Under the pieces are notes generated by a model. The model had not been told where the DNA came from and ran no database searches. It saw only the letters and a program-made list of their open reading frames with translations. Source: Tetraselmis striata (taxonomy: Eukaryota; Chlorophyta; Chlorodendrophyceae; Chlorodendrales; Chlorodendraceae). Taken from it: DNA of 64,000 bases. The stretch spans positions 1 through 64,000 of the forward strand of contig VCJN01001290.1 of NCBI GenBank assembly GCA_006384855.1, given 5' to 3'. A program made the position numbers and the translations under genes. This document shows, one piece after another, positions 1 through 10,404 of this stretch (positions within the stretch are counted from its first letter, which is position 1; the number at the start of each line of letters is the position of its first letter).

Positions 1-386
1 TTATAAATGGTCGCCCAGGAATCACTCACAGCAGTATGAATCATGAATGGAGGGTACCACACAGTAGTCGGAACATGCTTGCCACGAATGTTCACGGCAA
101 TGCTGACCGAGTAAGAATCATCAGACTCTGGGTCCAGGGTGATACTCTCAAGAAAGGTACGCTCAACGCCAATCAGAGCATTATCGTCATCAGCATCTAA
201 TTCCTCACCAGCAGCAGCTACTCGTGCAACTAAATGCGACATGACTAGAGCGTGCGACCTTTCTGGCGTGCGCATTTCAGTGGCTATCTGCTTGGATGAT
301 AGCTTAGATGCATATAAGAAACATTTGATGCCATCTATGATGAGAACGTCAAACAGTTCTAACATTGTGAGATTCAGATGTGACAT
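1..386 (-). CDS. Unrecognised protein, C-terminus cut by window edge
   Basis: On the minus strand an ATG at 386 opens a frame that stays open to base 1, giving at least 128 residues. Two in-frame TAG codons lie just upstream of the ATG (in the CTAGTAGTAG stretch near 400-411), so this start is well defined. The protein begins MSHLNLTMLELFDVL, has an acidic stretch (GEELDADDDN, near residues 65-74) and a hydrophobic/aromatic end (TVWYPPFMIH). No intron signal is needed. Base composition is visibly less GC-rich than the GC-rich genes further right. I do not recognise the family. It could be a host gene, a viral-like gene or a transposon ORF. Confidence 0.55.
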   Translation of the reverse strand, partial: MSHLNLTMLELFDVLIIDGIKCFLYASKLSSKQIATEMRTPERSHALVMSHLVARVAAAGEELDADDDNALIGVERTFLESITLDPESDDSYSVSIAVNIRGKHVPTTVWYPPFMIHTAVSDSWATIY

Positions 387-411
387 ACGGGTGACGAAGC
401 ACTACTACTAG

Positions 412-950
412 CGACTATTATTTATCCGTGAAGGCTGCTGCTGGTGGCGGCACGTCCATCCAGTTACGTGCGAGTACATCCGGCGTTATTGCCGGCGGGC
501 GATAAATCCTTTTTGTCATCATTCTGGTAGTCGTACTAGCCCGGTGAATTGTTACATGGCACTGACGTATAAGGTACAAGGTTGTCCGTGTAGTACCGGG
601 TAGTACGCGATATATTTATTAAGCCGGTACCGGGTATCTAGTACGAACCCGGGCGCGATGACGAGTCGTCCTGTGGATAACTACGACTATTAGTACATGG
701 GAGCGCAAATCGCAGCCGTACGTATTTGGTAACACTGGGGAATTTTGTGTACATTACAGCTAGTATTGCTGAACGGGCATGCCAGCCGTCCGATCAAAGG
801 TCATCAAATGGGCGGTTTGGCTGCCATGTTTTGCCAAAGAGTGCTCACGTTACATAAATATTCGCGAGGGGGAGGGCAAGGGCAGGCAGCGGTTTGCCGA
901 AGAATGTTTGAATTACAATATTCGCGACAGCTGCCGTCGGGGCATGTGGC
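412..950. other. Non-coding stretch, no feature recognised
   Basis: No convincing coding frame. It contains GTAC-rich patches (for example near 560-650) like those seen elsewhere in non-coding parts of the window. Confidence 0.4.
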
Positions 951-1017
951 GGGGGGCGGGGGGGGGGGGGGGGGGGGGGGGGGCGGGGGGGCGTGGTCTC
1001 CCCCCCCCCCCCCCCCG
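951..1017. repeat. G-run followed by C-run, potential hairpin or G-quadruplex
   Basis: An almost pure G tract of about 40 bases (interrupted by single C or A residues) is followed after a spacer of under 15 bases by about 17 consecutive C. The two runs are complementary and close together, so they could fold into a hairpin; the G run could also form a quadruplex. Such a tract is also prone to sequencing and assembly length errors. Confidence 0.7.
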
Positions 1018-1070
1018 CCGCCCGCCGCTCCCGCCGGGGGAGTGAGGGGAGGGGGGTAAGGGGGCGGGGG

Positions 1071-1279
1071 CTACTGCTTGTTCTTGTTCTTGCGTGCCCG
1101 GGGGACCCTCCGCTTCGACGATCTCGCTGCCTCCGCCTCCGCCTCCGCCTCCGACTCCGCCTCCGACTCCGCGACCGTCAGTTTCTTACCTCGGCGCTTC
1201 TTCACTGGCCTCTTCCGCTTCTTGTCATCCGTCAGTGTCTTCACCACCCCGGGAGGCTGTGCCGTCGACGACGCCGCCA
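1071..1279 (-). CDS. Candidate small Lys/Arg- and Glu-rich ORF
   Basis: ATG at 1279 gives 69 residues starting MAASSTAQPPGVV, then a basic cluster (KKRKRPVKKRRGKK), an alternating Ser/Glu/Ala segment encoded by a CTC/CGC-type hexamer repeat, and a basic end (KNKNKQ). The composition resembles the tail of a nuclear protein. The same frame is open further upstream, from about 1640, apart from one stop at 1353, so this could be the last exon of a longer gene. There is no recognisable domain. It may be a chance ORF in repetitive DNA. Confidence 0.22.
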
Positions 1280-2474
1280 TGAGCTTCCTTACCTTGGCGT
1301 CGGGACGCCCCCTGTGCCCAGACGCCCACAACAAGCCACAATCGTTTCGCCTTTAAGCGGCTGAGGATGCGGCCTCCTCGGCCACCACGAGTTGCGCCGC
1401 TGGCACTGTGGAAGCCTTGGCGTTGAGGTGGGCCTTACGGCGCTCCCGGACGAACCTGCGCGCGGCACAAGTTAGCCACGAGTGGGTGCGTGCTAATGTG
1501 GAGGGTGGAGTGTTTTGTTGCGCGCCCACCTTGTCACGCGTTTCCTCATGTCTTCCTCGTCCTCCTCGATGCCGGCGGCGCGGACACGCGAGACAGCAAG
1601 GCTCGCCGCCCACTTTTGCCCGGGGGGCGAGGTCTGCCATGGCGCTGTGAGCGGTGAAGGGGCGGAGGGGGGGGGGGCGGCCGAGGTGGAGAAACTAACA
1701 CCCAGTCGACGACCGCCTTCCGCAGCAGTCAACGACACATCGGAGGCGAGGAGCAGCGCGCCACTACTATTTACATGCACGTATTGTCAAGAGCTAGTCG
1801 GTGCGGCATTGTGTCGGTGTAATTTCGCAATGTTTATTGTTGAAGTAGCACGGCGTAATGAATACGCGGTTTCACCGAGTGAATCCGGGATAATATGTGC
1901 GGTAGGGCGCGCGTATATGTGCGCGACGAATGTGCGCGCGCAGCGTTGTGCGGCGGTGTGCGGCGGTGTGCACCGATGTTTATATAGTGTGAATATTATA
2001 TCGGCCGTAGACGATCGGGTCTGGCAGCACCGCCCGTGCTTGTAAATAAGCGACAATGGATCACGCCATGCTCCGGTTGTACTCCTACACTTCCTCCACT
2101 TTGGCGGGTGGGGGGGGGGGGGGGGGGGGCGGGGGGGGGTCCTGTCCTTATTACTTGCATCGGTGGACGTGCTGGATATGGAGGTCACCGGGCACATCGC
2201 GTGGTTTCGGAGCAGTTCATTCGCGCCTCCAATTCATTCCTCGTCTTGTTTGCAATCGTCGCCCTAATCCAATGCAGGGTGAGTAGCGGGACACTGTCCC
2301 CTCCCCCCCCCCCCCCCCCCGGTTTATGTAAACAAATATCTAGCCGTGCATGCGCCGCAATCGGTACCCAATGAGCGGGGTATATGACAGTGGTTTCGGA
2401 GCAGTGCAAGCATTCCGTGCGCGTGCACAAGCACTTACGACTGGGAATGAGGCGGGGGTTGCGGATGGGAAAAA
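1280..2474. other. Non-coding, with poly-G and poly-C runs
   Basis: No supported gene. It includes a G run at 2110-2139 (one C inside), a C run at 2303-2320, and two copies of the 13-mer TGGTTTCGGAGCA at 2202 and 2391 that recurs elsewhere in the window. Confidence 0.4.
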
Positions 2475-2528
2475 GGGCAAATATCGAGTCAAAATGGGGA
2501 CATTTACGGACTCGAAAATGTGCCCCCC
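2475..2528 (+). repeat. Left arm of a 54-bp inverted repeat
   Basis: This stretch matches the reverse complement of 9116-9168 with one mismatch and one single-base gap. It is followed on its inner side by a perfect-looking hairpin (2533-2571) built around GGTTTTTGCACCCCC. The two arms enclose about 6.6 kb containing the degenerate ORF copies and satellites, so they are candidate terminal inverted repeats of a large element, or simply two inverted copies of a dispersed repeat. Confidence 0.6.
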
Positions 2529-2532
2529 TTAA

Positions 2533-2571
2533 CTCGGTTTTTGCACCCCCCAAGGGGGTGCAAAAACTGAG
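2533..2571. repeat. Hairpin with ~18-bp stem
   Basis: The left half reads CTCGGTTTTTGCACCCCC and the right half is its reverse complement with one mismatch, separated by three bases. It is immediately internal to the inverted-repeat arm at 2475-2528. Confidence 0.65.
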
Positions 2572-2838
2572 TAACGCCCAATACCGTACGAATGTACTGT
2601 GAAACTGGCCTTTCACACATTCTTGCCAACACTGTACGAGGTACCCTTCACCTATACTGCACTATGTACTACGCATCTGTCCACCGCCCCTTGACGAGAT
2701 GCGTCGCTACCAGTCCATGCTAACCGTTTTTGCCTCGAATGCTACTCCGTCGCTGTGCTTTTCACTCTTCTATCACTCGCAAGCACCCTCGCGCTTTTGT
2801 TTAGGGAGGCATCTTCACGCATCTTGGTTCACAAAAGC

Positions 2839-3657
2839 ATGGCAGACCATCCTCGCAAAGGAAAACGCACCTCTGCCCGGTTGAAGACTCCGGTGGCGGG
2901 GGCATCTGCAGCTGCGCTTGGTTTCGAGCCAACGACGGCTCCCGACGCACTGCTAGTGACCCCCATGGCGCAAGATTCTCCGCAGATGCACTTGCGTTCG
3001 GGCAGGAGGGCGTGTCAGGCTCCAATACCCACGACTCAGCCCAAAAGGCCCCTGCAACCGAGCGGTGGGCAACATCGGAGCGAACCGCCATGGCCTTGGT
3101 ACGGCGGAGATTCGCAGGCTTTGGCCGAGCCGGGGCCTCAGCCTAACCCCCAGCCTCGAGGCGTGCCACCTTTGGACCCACTCCCCGGAGCGACTCCAAC
3201 GGTACGCGGACTCGCATCTTCGTTAGCATAACTCATCTCGGCGCCGTGGGCTGCGTTAAGCGCACCTCGCCATCGCGCATCTCAGGGATCTCAACCCACG
3301 CAGACCGATGTCGAACAGTCTGGAGCCGGTCTAGGTGAACCTTTGGCCACGATTCATGAGGATGAGCACGGACAGGAAGAGGAGGAGGAGGAGGAGGAGG
3401 AGGAGGAGGAGGAGGAGGAGGGGCCCATTACTGTCGGAGGGTGTCCGCCTGGACAAACGAGCTCCGCCACAAGCGCCACAAGTGGGAGCAAAATGGTAAC
3501 CCCTCGCCCCTTGTCAACAAACCTCAAACGTGTGCGCATCTTCGCGCGTGAGGGAAAAGATTCTCACACGCCCCCCCCTCCCTACATAGACCATCTCCAC
3601 GACCCCCCTTCAACAAGAAGCGCCACTTGTCGACCCAATGCTCGGCGAAAACTGTGA
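2839..3657 (+). pseudogene. Degenerate repeat-associated ORF, N-terminal part
   Basis: An ATG at 2839 starts a basic segment (MADHPRKGKRTSARLKTP). The frame runs to a stop at 3229-3231, resumes in the same frame near 3343, and there encodes an acidic poly-Glu run from a GAG/GGA trinucleotide repeat (about 3377-3420) before ending at 3655-3657. It looks like one long low-complexity ORF broken by stops. A segment containing KTVKHCGYSIRSV follows in another frame at about 3650. No enzyme domain is visible. Because related segments recur at 6.8 and 8.6 kb, it is probably the first ORF of a transposable element, but this is inference. Confidence 0.4.
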
Positions 3658-4330
3658 AACACTGTGGCTACTCGATTCGCAGCGTGCGCGAATGGCACAA
3701 CGACTACGAGATGCGGCGCGGCATTCAACAAATCAAGAACAAACGCTTCACGAAGTCAACCAACACCTGCCAGCCCTGCCAAGGCAGCTCATCGGCACCC
3801 CGCACCGTCTTGGTCGACAACCGCTACTACCAGGTCGTAGCGGCAACTCGTTAGGCTGGCGGGTCCTCCAAGCCCGCATCTCAACCACCGCCAGCGGGGT
3901 CCGGTGGAGATGGTTCCCAAAACGGCGCTGCAGCAAGTCTCCTCGAGCGTCGAGCAGCTCCGCCCCTCCCCCAAGCAAGCTTGGTCCCTCGGTGACTGCC
4001 AAGCCGCCGAGTGAGCCTCAGCCTTCGAGAGCGACGAAGCGCTCGCACGGTGCGTTGAGCACAGCAGGCAAGACCACTTTGTCGCCCATGAAGCTGCGTA
4101 GGAAGCGTTCCGAGAAGCGCGGGCCGAGTCCTCCTTTGAAGATGGCGAAAGAATTGGAGGCCGACGACCCCCTAAGCCGAAACGCGAAACCCGGTCAAGC
4201 CGCCAGGCGCCTTCGGGTGCCGCTGCTGGAAGACGCCTTGCCACATCTTCCCATGGCGGTGCCCCATCTCTGCGTCCCCGACCCACATCTCCGCCCAAAA
4301 AGCCCTCATCTCGGGACGCAAAGCCCGTAA
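3638..4330 (+). pseudogene. Degenerate repeat ORF, Ser/Pro/Lys-rich part (copy 1)
   Basis: A 230-residue open frame rich in Ser, Pro, Lys and Arg. Its DNA is closely matched by 6839-7240 and, in part, 8748-8920; shared landmarks include the stretch coding LVDxRYYQVVAA in another frame and KPPSEPQPSRATKR. In this copy the LVDNRYYQVVAATR frame ends at a TAG (3852-3854). The repeated, frame-broken nature points to a decayed multicopy element, not a host gene. No function can be assigned. Confidence 0.4.
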
Positions 4331-4364
4331 CGCCGCATGCGCGGACATCTCGGCCTCCTACTAA

Positions 4365-4751
4365 ATGTATCCCTCGTGTACAAACCCGTGTATTGTCGCT
4401 CCTAGCTCTACTTGTAACGCTGCCCTGTCCAAGGAGCCCTTTGTCGTTGTCACGTCGCCTTGGTTTACTCACCTGGATGTCCTCCTACCGTTGCTGGCGG
4501 CCTCCAAGGCGGAAATCTATCGCGTGCAGATTCCGAGCACCTACTTGACGCAAGGGCCCCTCCCGCGAATGATCTACCTCGACAGCCTGTTGACAGCGAA
4601 TCGTGTACTTTTCATCGCGTCAAAGCACCCAAGAAACCCCGAAACCAACGGACGCGCCTTGTGGTTGGTCGTCGGAAGAGATTCGGCGACTTTTAGAGCG
4701 CACCTCTCGGAGCACCTCGGCAAGCAACGCGAGTTCGTGTCTGGTCCGTGA
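4365..4751 (+). pseudogene. Degenerate repeat ORF, C-terminal part
   Basis: A 128-residue frame with protein-like composition: hydrophobic-polar alternation (PFVVVTSPWFTHLDVLLPLL) and an end reading ALWLVVGRDSATF. It follows the Ser/Pro-rich copy 1 in the same orientation, so it is probably part of the same decayed element. The upstream NPCIVAPSS segment is related to the repeated CTVAPSS stretch of the tandem units at 7.4-8.5 kb. Family not recognised. Confidence 0.35.
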
Positions 4752-4896
4752 CAAGGGATTCATGCAGCTTGAAATTCGCTGCCATAGCTCCCTGGACCAT
4801 ACCTCATTAATCATAGTCAACGATCATAACAAATCATTCTCAACCGCAGATAAGAGTTGAATCGACTCCTGTCCGTCGATTTCACAAACCGCACTT

Positions 4897-5012
4897 CCTT
4901 TGCTAGCGCGGCCGGGGCAGCGGGGCGCCAATGCGCCGCGGCCGGGGCAGCGGGGCGCCAACGCGCCGCGGGCCGCGCAGCGGGGCGCCAACGCGCCGCG
5001 GGCCGCGTAGGC
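4897..5012. repeat. 30-bp GC-rich minisatellite (orientation 1)
   Basis: Three to four copies of a roughly 30-bp unit containing GGCCGGGGCAGCGGGGCGCC. The same unit in reverse orientation forms the array at 11940-12050, with few differences. It abuts the start of the 5.0-6.8 kb satellite. Confidence 0.8.
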
Positions 5013-5035
5013 GCCGCGGGCGGCGCATGTTGGTG

Positions 5036-6775
5036 ATTCATGCAGCCCCGCATACTTATAAATGGTTTGCAGCCATCCAGGCAATCAAAGCATGCTTACA
5101 GGCAGCATCTGCGGTGCAGCAATCTGCGGCGTGTTGCCAGCAAATATCAAGCATTAGCCCTACTGCCTTGCAATCCGTATAGTATCGTCAAGCAGGTGCG
5201 TGTTTATATCCCTTTCATGCCATGCAGCCCCGCATACTTATAAATGGTTTGCAGCCATCCAGGCAATTAAAACATGCCTTAAGGCAGCATCTGCGGTGCA
5301 GCGCTGCAGCAATCTGCGGCGTGCCGCCAGAAAATATAAGGTATTAGCCGTACTGCCTTGCAATCTGTATAGTATCGTCAAGCCGGTGCGTGTTCACATC
5401 CCTTCTATGCAATGCAGCCCCGCATATTAATAAATGGGTTGCAGCCATCTAGGCAAATGGCTGCAGCACTCTGCGGTGTGCCGCCAGCAAATATAAGGTA
5501 TTAGCCGTACTGCCATGCAATCTGCATAGTATCGTCAAGCCGATGCGTGTTCACATCCCTTTCATGCCATGCAGCCCTGCACACTAATAAATGGGTTGCA
5601 GCCATCCAGGCGATTAAAACATGCCTTAAGGCAGCATCTGCGGTGCAGCGCTGCAGCACTCTGCGGCGTGCCGCCAGCAAATATAAGGTATTAGCCGTAC
5701 TGCCTTGCAATCCGTATAGTATCGTCAAGCCGGTGCGTGTTCACATCCCTTCCATGCCATGCAGCCCCGCATACGAAATGGTCTGCAGCCATCTAGGCAA
5801 ATGGCTGCAGCAATCTGCGGCGTGCCGCGAGCAAATATCAGGCATTAGTGGTACTGCCTTGCAAATCTGTATAGTATCGTCAAGCCGGTGCGTGTTCACA
5901 TCCCTTCTATGCAATGCAGCCCCGCATATTAATAAATGGGTTGCAGCCATCTAGGCAAATGGCTGCAGCACTCTGCGGTGTGCCGCCAGCAAATATAAGG
6001 TATTAGCCGTACTGCCATGCAATCTGCATAGTATCGTCAAGCCGATGCGTGTTCACATCCCTTTCATGCCATGCAGCCCTGCACACTAATAAATGGGTTG
6101 CAGCCATCCAGGCGATTAAAACATGCCTTAAGGCAGCATCTGCGGTGCAGCGCTGCAGCACTCTGCGGCGTGCCGCCAGCAAATATAAGGTATTAGCCGT
6201 ACTGCCTTGCAATCTGTATAGTATCGTCAAGCCGGTGCGTGTTCACATCCCTTCCATGCCATGCAGCCCCGCATACGAAATGGTCTGCAGCCATCTAGGC
6301 AAATGGCTGCAGCAATCTGCGGCGTGCCGCGAGCAAATATCAAGCATTAGTGGTACTGCCTTGCAAATCTGTATAGTATCGTCAAGCCGGTGCGTGTTCA
6401 CATCCCTTCTATGCCATACAGCCCCGCATACTAAATAATTTGCAGCCATCTAGACAATTACAGCATGCCTTAAGGCAGCATCTGCGGTTCAGTGCTGCAG
6501 CAATCTGCGGCGTGCCGCGAGCAAATATCAGGCATTAGTGGTACTGCCTTGCAAATCTGTATAGTATCGTCAAGCCGGTGCGTGTTCACATCCCTGCTAT
6601 GCCATGCAGCCCCGCATACTAAATGGTTTGCAGCCATCTAGACAATTAGAGCACGCCTTAAGGCAGCATCTGCGGTGCAGCGCTGCAGCAATCTGCTGCG
6701 TGCCGCGAGCAAATACCAGGCATTAGTGGTACTGACTTGCAATCTGTATTGTATTGTAAAGCATATGGGCAAGTA
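5036..6775. repeat. Satellite array of ~157/187-bp monomers with 502-bp higher-order repeat
   Basis: Ten monomers start with ATGCAGCCCCGCATA-like sequence near 5039, 5221, 5413, 5570, 5757, 5914, 6072, 6259, 6416 and 6604, and end with GTATAGTATCGTCAAGC. Monomers come in two lengths: long ones carry an extra block of about 30 bp (GCATGCCTTAAGGCAGCATC). The short-long-short triplet at about 5409-5909 is repeated at 5910-6412, so 502 bp is a higher-order period. ORFs through the array are by-products of the periodicity. It is not a CRISPR: there are no unique spacers. Confidence 0.9.
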
Positions 6776-6799
6776 AATCCCCTTTTATCATAAAATCCT

Positions 6800-7380
6800 C
6801 ATACTGGAAGGTTGCCGAGCCAGCTCTTTACCCCCCACCGTCTTGGTCGACGATCGCTACTACCAGGTCGTAGCGGCGCCGCGTCAGGCTGGCGGGTCCT
6901 CCAAGCCCGCATCTCAACCGCCGCCACCGGGGTCCGGCGGAGATGGCTCCCAAAACGGCGCTGCAGCAGGTCTCTTGATAGAGCTTCGAGCAGCTCCGCC
7001 CCTCCCCCGAGCAGGCTTGGTCCCTCGGAGACTGCCAAGCCGCCGAGTGAGCCTCAGCCTTCGAGAGCGACGAAGCGCCCGCACGGTGCGTTGAGCACGG
7101 GAGGCAAGAGCAGCTTGTCGCCCATTAAGCTGCGCAAGAAGCATTCCAAGGAGCGCGGGCCGAGTCCTCCTCCAAGATGGCGATAGAGCTGGAGGACGAC
7201 GACCCTTCCATGCGCCTAAGCCGAAACGCGAAGCCACGTCAAGCCATCAGGCGCCTTCGGGTGCCGCTGGTGGGAGTCGCAGGGCCATATCTTCCCGTGG
7301 CGGTGCCGCATCTCCGCCTCCCCGACCCGCGTCTCCGCCTATGGAGGCAAGAGCAGCAGCTTGTCGCCCATTAAGCTGCG
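6800..7380 (+). pseudogene. Degenerate repeat ORF, Ser/Pro/Lys-rich part (copy 2)
   Basis: Strong DNA match to 3810-4300, including the segments coding LVDDRYYQVVAAPRQAGG and KPPSEPQPSRATKR. Reading frames are interrupted by small insertions and deletions relative to copy 1. It lies immediately after the satellite, so the satellite separates two copies of the same degenerate unit. Confidence 0.45.
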
Positions 7381-7419
7381 CAAGAAGCATTCCAAGAAGC
7401 GTGGGCCGACTCCTCCTTT

Positions 7420-8500
7420 TGGAAGAGCCTCAGGCCACCGCTGGCAACAATGACGAGCAAGAGATGCAGAGGGTGGAGATAGTTAAGTGTGAGGGGTGGG
7501 ATTACCCGCATCTCGACAGCAAGAGCAGGTGAACGCCCGCATCTCTCGCGTAAAAACCCGTGTACTGTCGCTCCTAGCTCTTTTAACGACGAGACGCTTT
7601 TCCAAACCCGACTCCAGTGCGTCGTGGAACCTTGTCTTACAGGTGGTTACGCCGAGAGAGATGCGGTAATGAAACCCGGAGGCCCACTTTGAGGACGACA
7701 AGTACATCCTCGTGTCAGTCTTGCCAGCGGTGGGTGAGGCCACCGCTGGCAAGACTGACGAGCAAGAGATACATAGGGTGGAGAGATTTTACCGTGACGG
7801 TGGGGGTACCGCATCTCCGCAGGTGAACGCCCGCACCTCTCGCGTAAAAACCCGTGTACTGTCGCTCCTAGCTCTTGTAACGACGAGACGCTTTTCCAAA
7901 CCCGACTTCTGTGCGTCGTGGAACCATGTCTTACAGACGGTTGCGCCGAGAGAGATGCGGCACTGGAACCCGGAGGCCCACATTGGGGACGACAAGTACA
8001 TCCTCGCGCCAGTCTTGCCTCCGGCCACCGCTGGCACGACTGACGAGCAAGAGATGCAAAGGGTGGAGAGATTTACCGTGAGGGTGGGATTACCCGCATC
8101 TCGGCAGCAAGAGCAGGTGAACGCCCGCATCTCTCGCGTAAAAACCCGTGTACTGTCGCTCCTAGCTCTTGTAACGACGAGACGCTTTTCCAAACCCGAC
8201 TTCTGTGCGTCGTGGAACCATGTCGTACAGACGGTTGCGCCGAGAGAGATGCGGCACTGGAACCCGGAGGCTCGCGTCAGTCTTGCCAGCTGTGGCTGAG
8301 GCCACCGCTGGCAAGACTGACGAGCAAGAGATGCATAGGGTGGAGAGAGTCAACCGTGACGGTGGGGGTACCGCATCTCGGCAGCGGGGGCAGGTGAACG
8401 CCCGCATCTCGCGTAAAAACCCGTGCACTGTCGCTCCTAGCTCTTGTAACGATGAGACGCTTTTCCACACCCGGCTCCCGTGCGTCGTGGAACCTTGTCT
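7420..8500. repeat. Tandem repeat, ~270-300-bp units (about four)
   Basis: Units begin near 7434, 7738, 8026 and 8298 with GGCCACCGCTGGCA and share GACGAGCAAGAGATGCA, CGTAAAAACCCGTG and GAGACGCTTTTCCA. Small indels shift the frame between units. The units resemble DNA near 4370-4420 of the copy 1 element, so the array is a local amplification of part of that element. Confidence 0.8.
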
Positions 8501-8559
8501 TGCAGGCTGTTGCGCCGGACTTTTCCGTAGATTGGTGGTACGCTGCCGTGGATTCTGCC

Positions 8560-8960
8560 CTCTTCGGGGAGTGCCAGAGCAAGACTGTAAAACACTGTGG
8601 CTACTCGATTCGCACCGTGCGCGACTGGCGCAACGACAACGAGATGCGGCGCGGCATTCAACACATCAAGAAGCAACGCTTATTAAGTCCACCAACATCT
8701 GCTTGATCTGCCGAGCCGGGTCTCTAACCCCCCCCCCCCCCCCCCCCGTCTTAGTCGATGACCGCTACTACCAGGTCGTAGCGGCGCCGCGTCAGGCTGG
8801 CGGGTCCTCCAAGCCCGCATCTCAACCACTGCCAGCGGGGTCTGGCGGAGATGGCTCCCAAAACGGCGGCGCTGCAGCAGGTCTCTTGGAGCTTCGAGCA
8901 GCGAGGAGTGAAATCCTTAACAGGGTGGGCCACCGTGGCGCGCAAAATGGCGCGAAGTAG
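8560..8960 (+). pseudogene. Degenerate repeat ORF copy 3
   Basis: It contains KTVKHCGYSIRTV and LVDDRYYQVVAAPRQAGG stretches matching 3650 and 6843, separated by a poly-C run (8729-8747) that is absent from copy 1. It ends in unrelated sequence near 8910. This is a third partial copy of the same element. Confidence 0.45.
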
Positions 8961-9115
8961 CCCCACCACCTAGGTTGAGGCGGGTAGTACTTTACGCAGG
9001 AGAGGGCGCGAAGAGGACACGGCGAATGGTCATTGTTAGTACTCTCGTATAGTTATAAATTGCACCTGAAATGTACCCAAAAAGTGGGTACATATACGAG
9101 TCTAAGCGATCACGT

Positions 9116-9168
9116 GGGGGGCACATTTTCGAGTCCGTAAATGTGCCCATTTTGACTCGATATTGCCC
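9116..9168 (-). repeat. Right arm of the 54-bp inverted repeat
   Basis: Inverted partner of 2475-2528. On its inner side is another small hairpin (ATGTACCCAAAAAGTGGGTACAT, 9071-9093). Confidence 0.6.
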
Positions 9169-9186
9169 CATGTACCGTTGCGGATG

Positions 9187-10170
9187 GAGTGCATTGGCGA
9201 TGCATAGAATAGCGTGTTCCTGGGGTTTTGGCTGCATCAGACGCCGTATTCCCATCCATCCGGCACGGAATGTCCGGTTTTCACACATTTGTGTGTTAAT
9301 ATAGTGTGAATATTACGCGTCCTTTACGCCGGGTGGATGGGCATCCGGCGTCCGATGCACCCCAATTATTTGCAGCACGCTAGTTTGTGCACCGCCAGTG
9401 CACTCCGCCAGCCCCGCCTCCATCCGCGTGGGAACCGGTAGTAAGTGTTGTTGTGTGCGCACATCGTGACAACATTACACGGTGGCAATTGCAATTATTA
9501 GCGGTGGATAATAATGTGAAGGCGTTTTCGAAATCGACAGAGAATGAGGCGGTGCTGGCGGAGTGCATTGGCGGTGCATAGAATAGCGTGTTGCTGGGGT
9601 TTTGGCTGCATCGGACGCCGTATTCCCACCCATCCGGCACGGAATGTCCGGTTTTCACACATTTGTGTGTTAATATAGTGTGAATATTACGCGTCTTTTA
9701 CGCCGGGTGGATGGGCATCCGGCGTCCGATGCACCCCAATTATTTGCAGCACGCTACTCTACGCACCCCCAACGCACTCCGCAAGCCCCACCTCCATCCG
9801 CGTCGGAACCGATAGTAAGTGTTGTTGTGTGCGCACATCGTGACAACATTACACGGTGGCAATTGCAATTAGCGGTGGATAATGTGAAGGCGTTTTCGAA
9901 ATCGACAGAGAATGAGGCGGTGCTGGCGGAGTGCATTGGCGGTGCATAGAATAGCGTGTTGCTGGGGTTTTGGCTGCATCGGACGCCGTATTCCCACCCA
10001 TCCGGCACGGAATGTCCGGTTTTCACACATTTGCGTGTGAATATAGTGTGAATATTACGCGTCTTTTGCGCCGGGTGGATGGGCATCCGGCGTCCGATGC
10101 ACCCCGAATCTCATCAACACGCTACTCTACGCACCCCCAACGCACTCCGCCAGCCCCGCCTCTTTCCGCG
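9187..10170. repeat. Three tandem units of ~370 bp with internal palindromes
   Basis: Units start at about 9191, 9565 and 9933 (GCATTGGCGxTGCATAGAAT), giving periods of 374 and 368; the third is incomplete. The length difference comes from small ATT indels. Each unit carries a dyad around GCCGGGTGGATGGGCATCCGGC. Antisense and sense ORFs within it are periodic artefacts. Confidence 0.88.
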
Positions 10171-10259
10171 CAGGTCCTACGTTCCATTGTATGTATATAC
10201 ATACGTACATGTACTGCTCCGAAACCAGCCCAAACTTAATGAGTGCACAAGTGTAAATG

Positions 10260-10404
10260 GGGGGGGGGGGGGGGGGGGGGGGGATGTGGCGGCGGGGCAT
10301 CCACTCACACATACCCCGGCGATGCATGACAGATATTACATGCCGTGGCGGGTCGGCGGGCCGACCCGGCGGGGGGTGGGGGGGGGGGGGGGGGGGGGGG
10401 GGGG
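10260..10404. repeat. Two long poly-G runs
   Basis: Pure or nearly pure G runs at 10260-10283 and 10377-10404, separated by ordinary sequence. No gene is evident between them. Confidence 0.8.

Noticed and set aside
5036..6775. CRISPR-like array
   Set aside because: Monomers repeat over their full length with no unique spacers; it is a satellite.
9187..10170. Small ORFs on both strands in the 370-bp repeat
   Set aside because: They repeat with the array and carry no protein-like signal.
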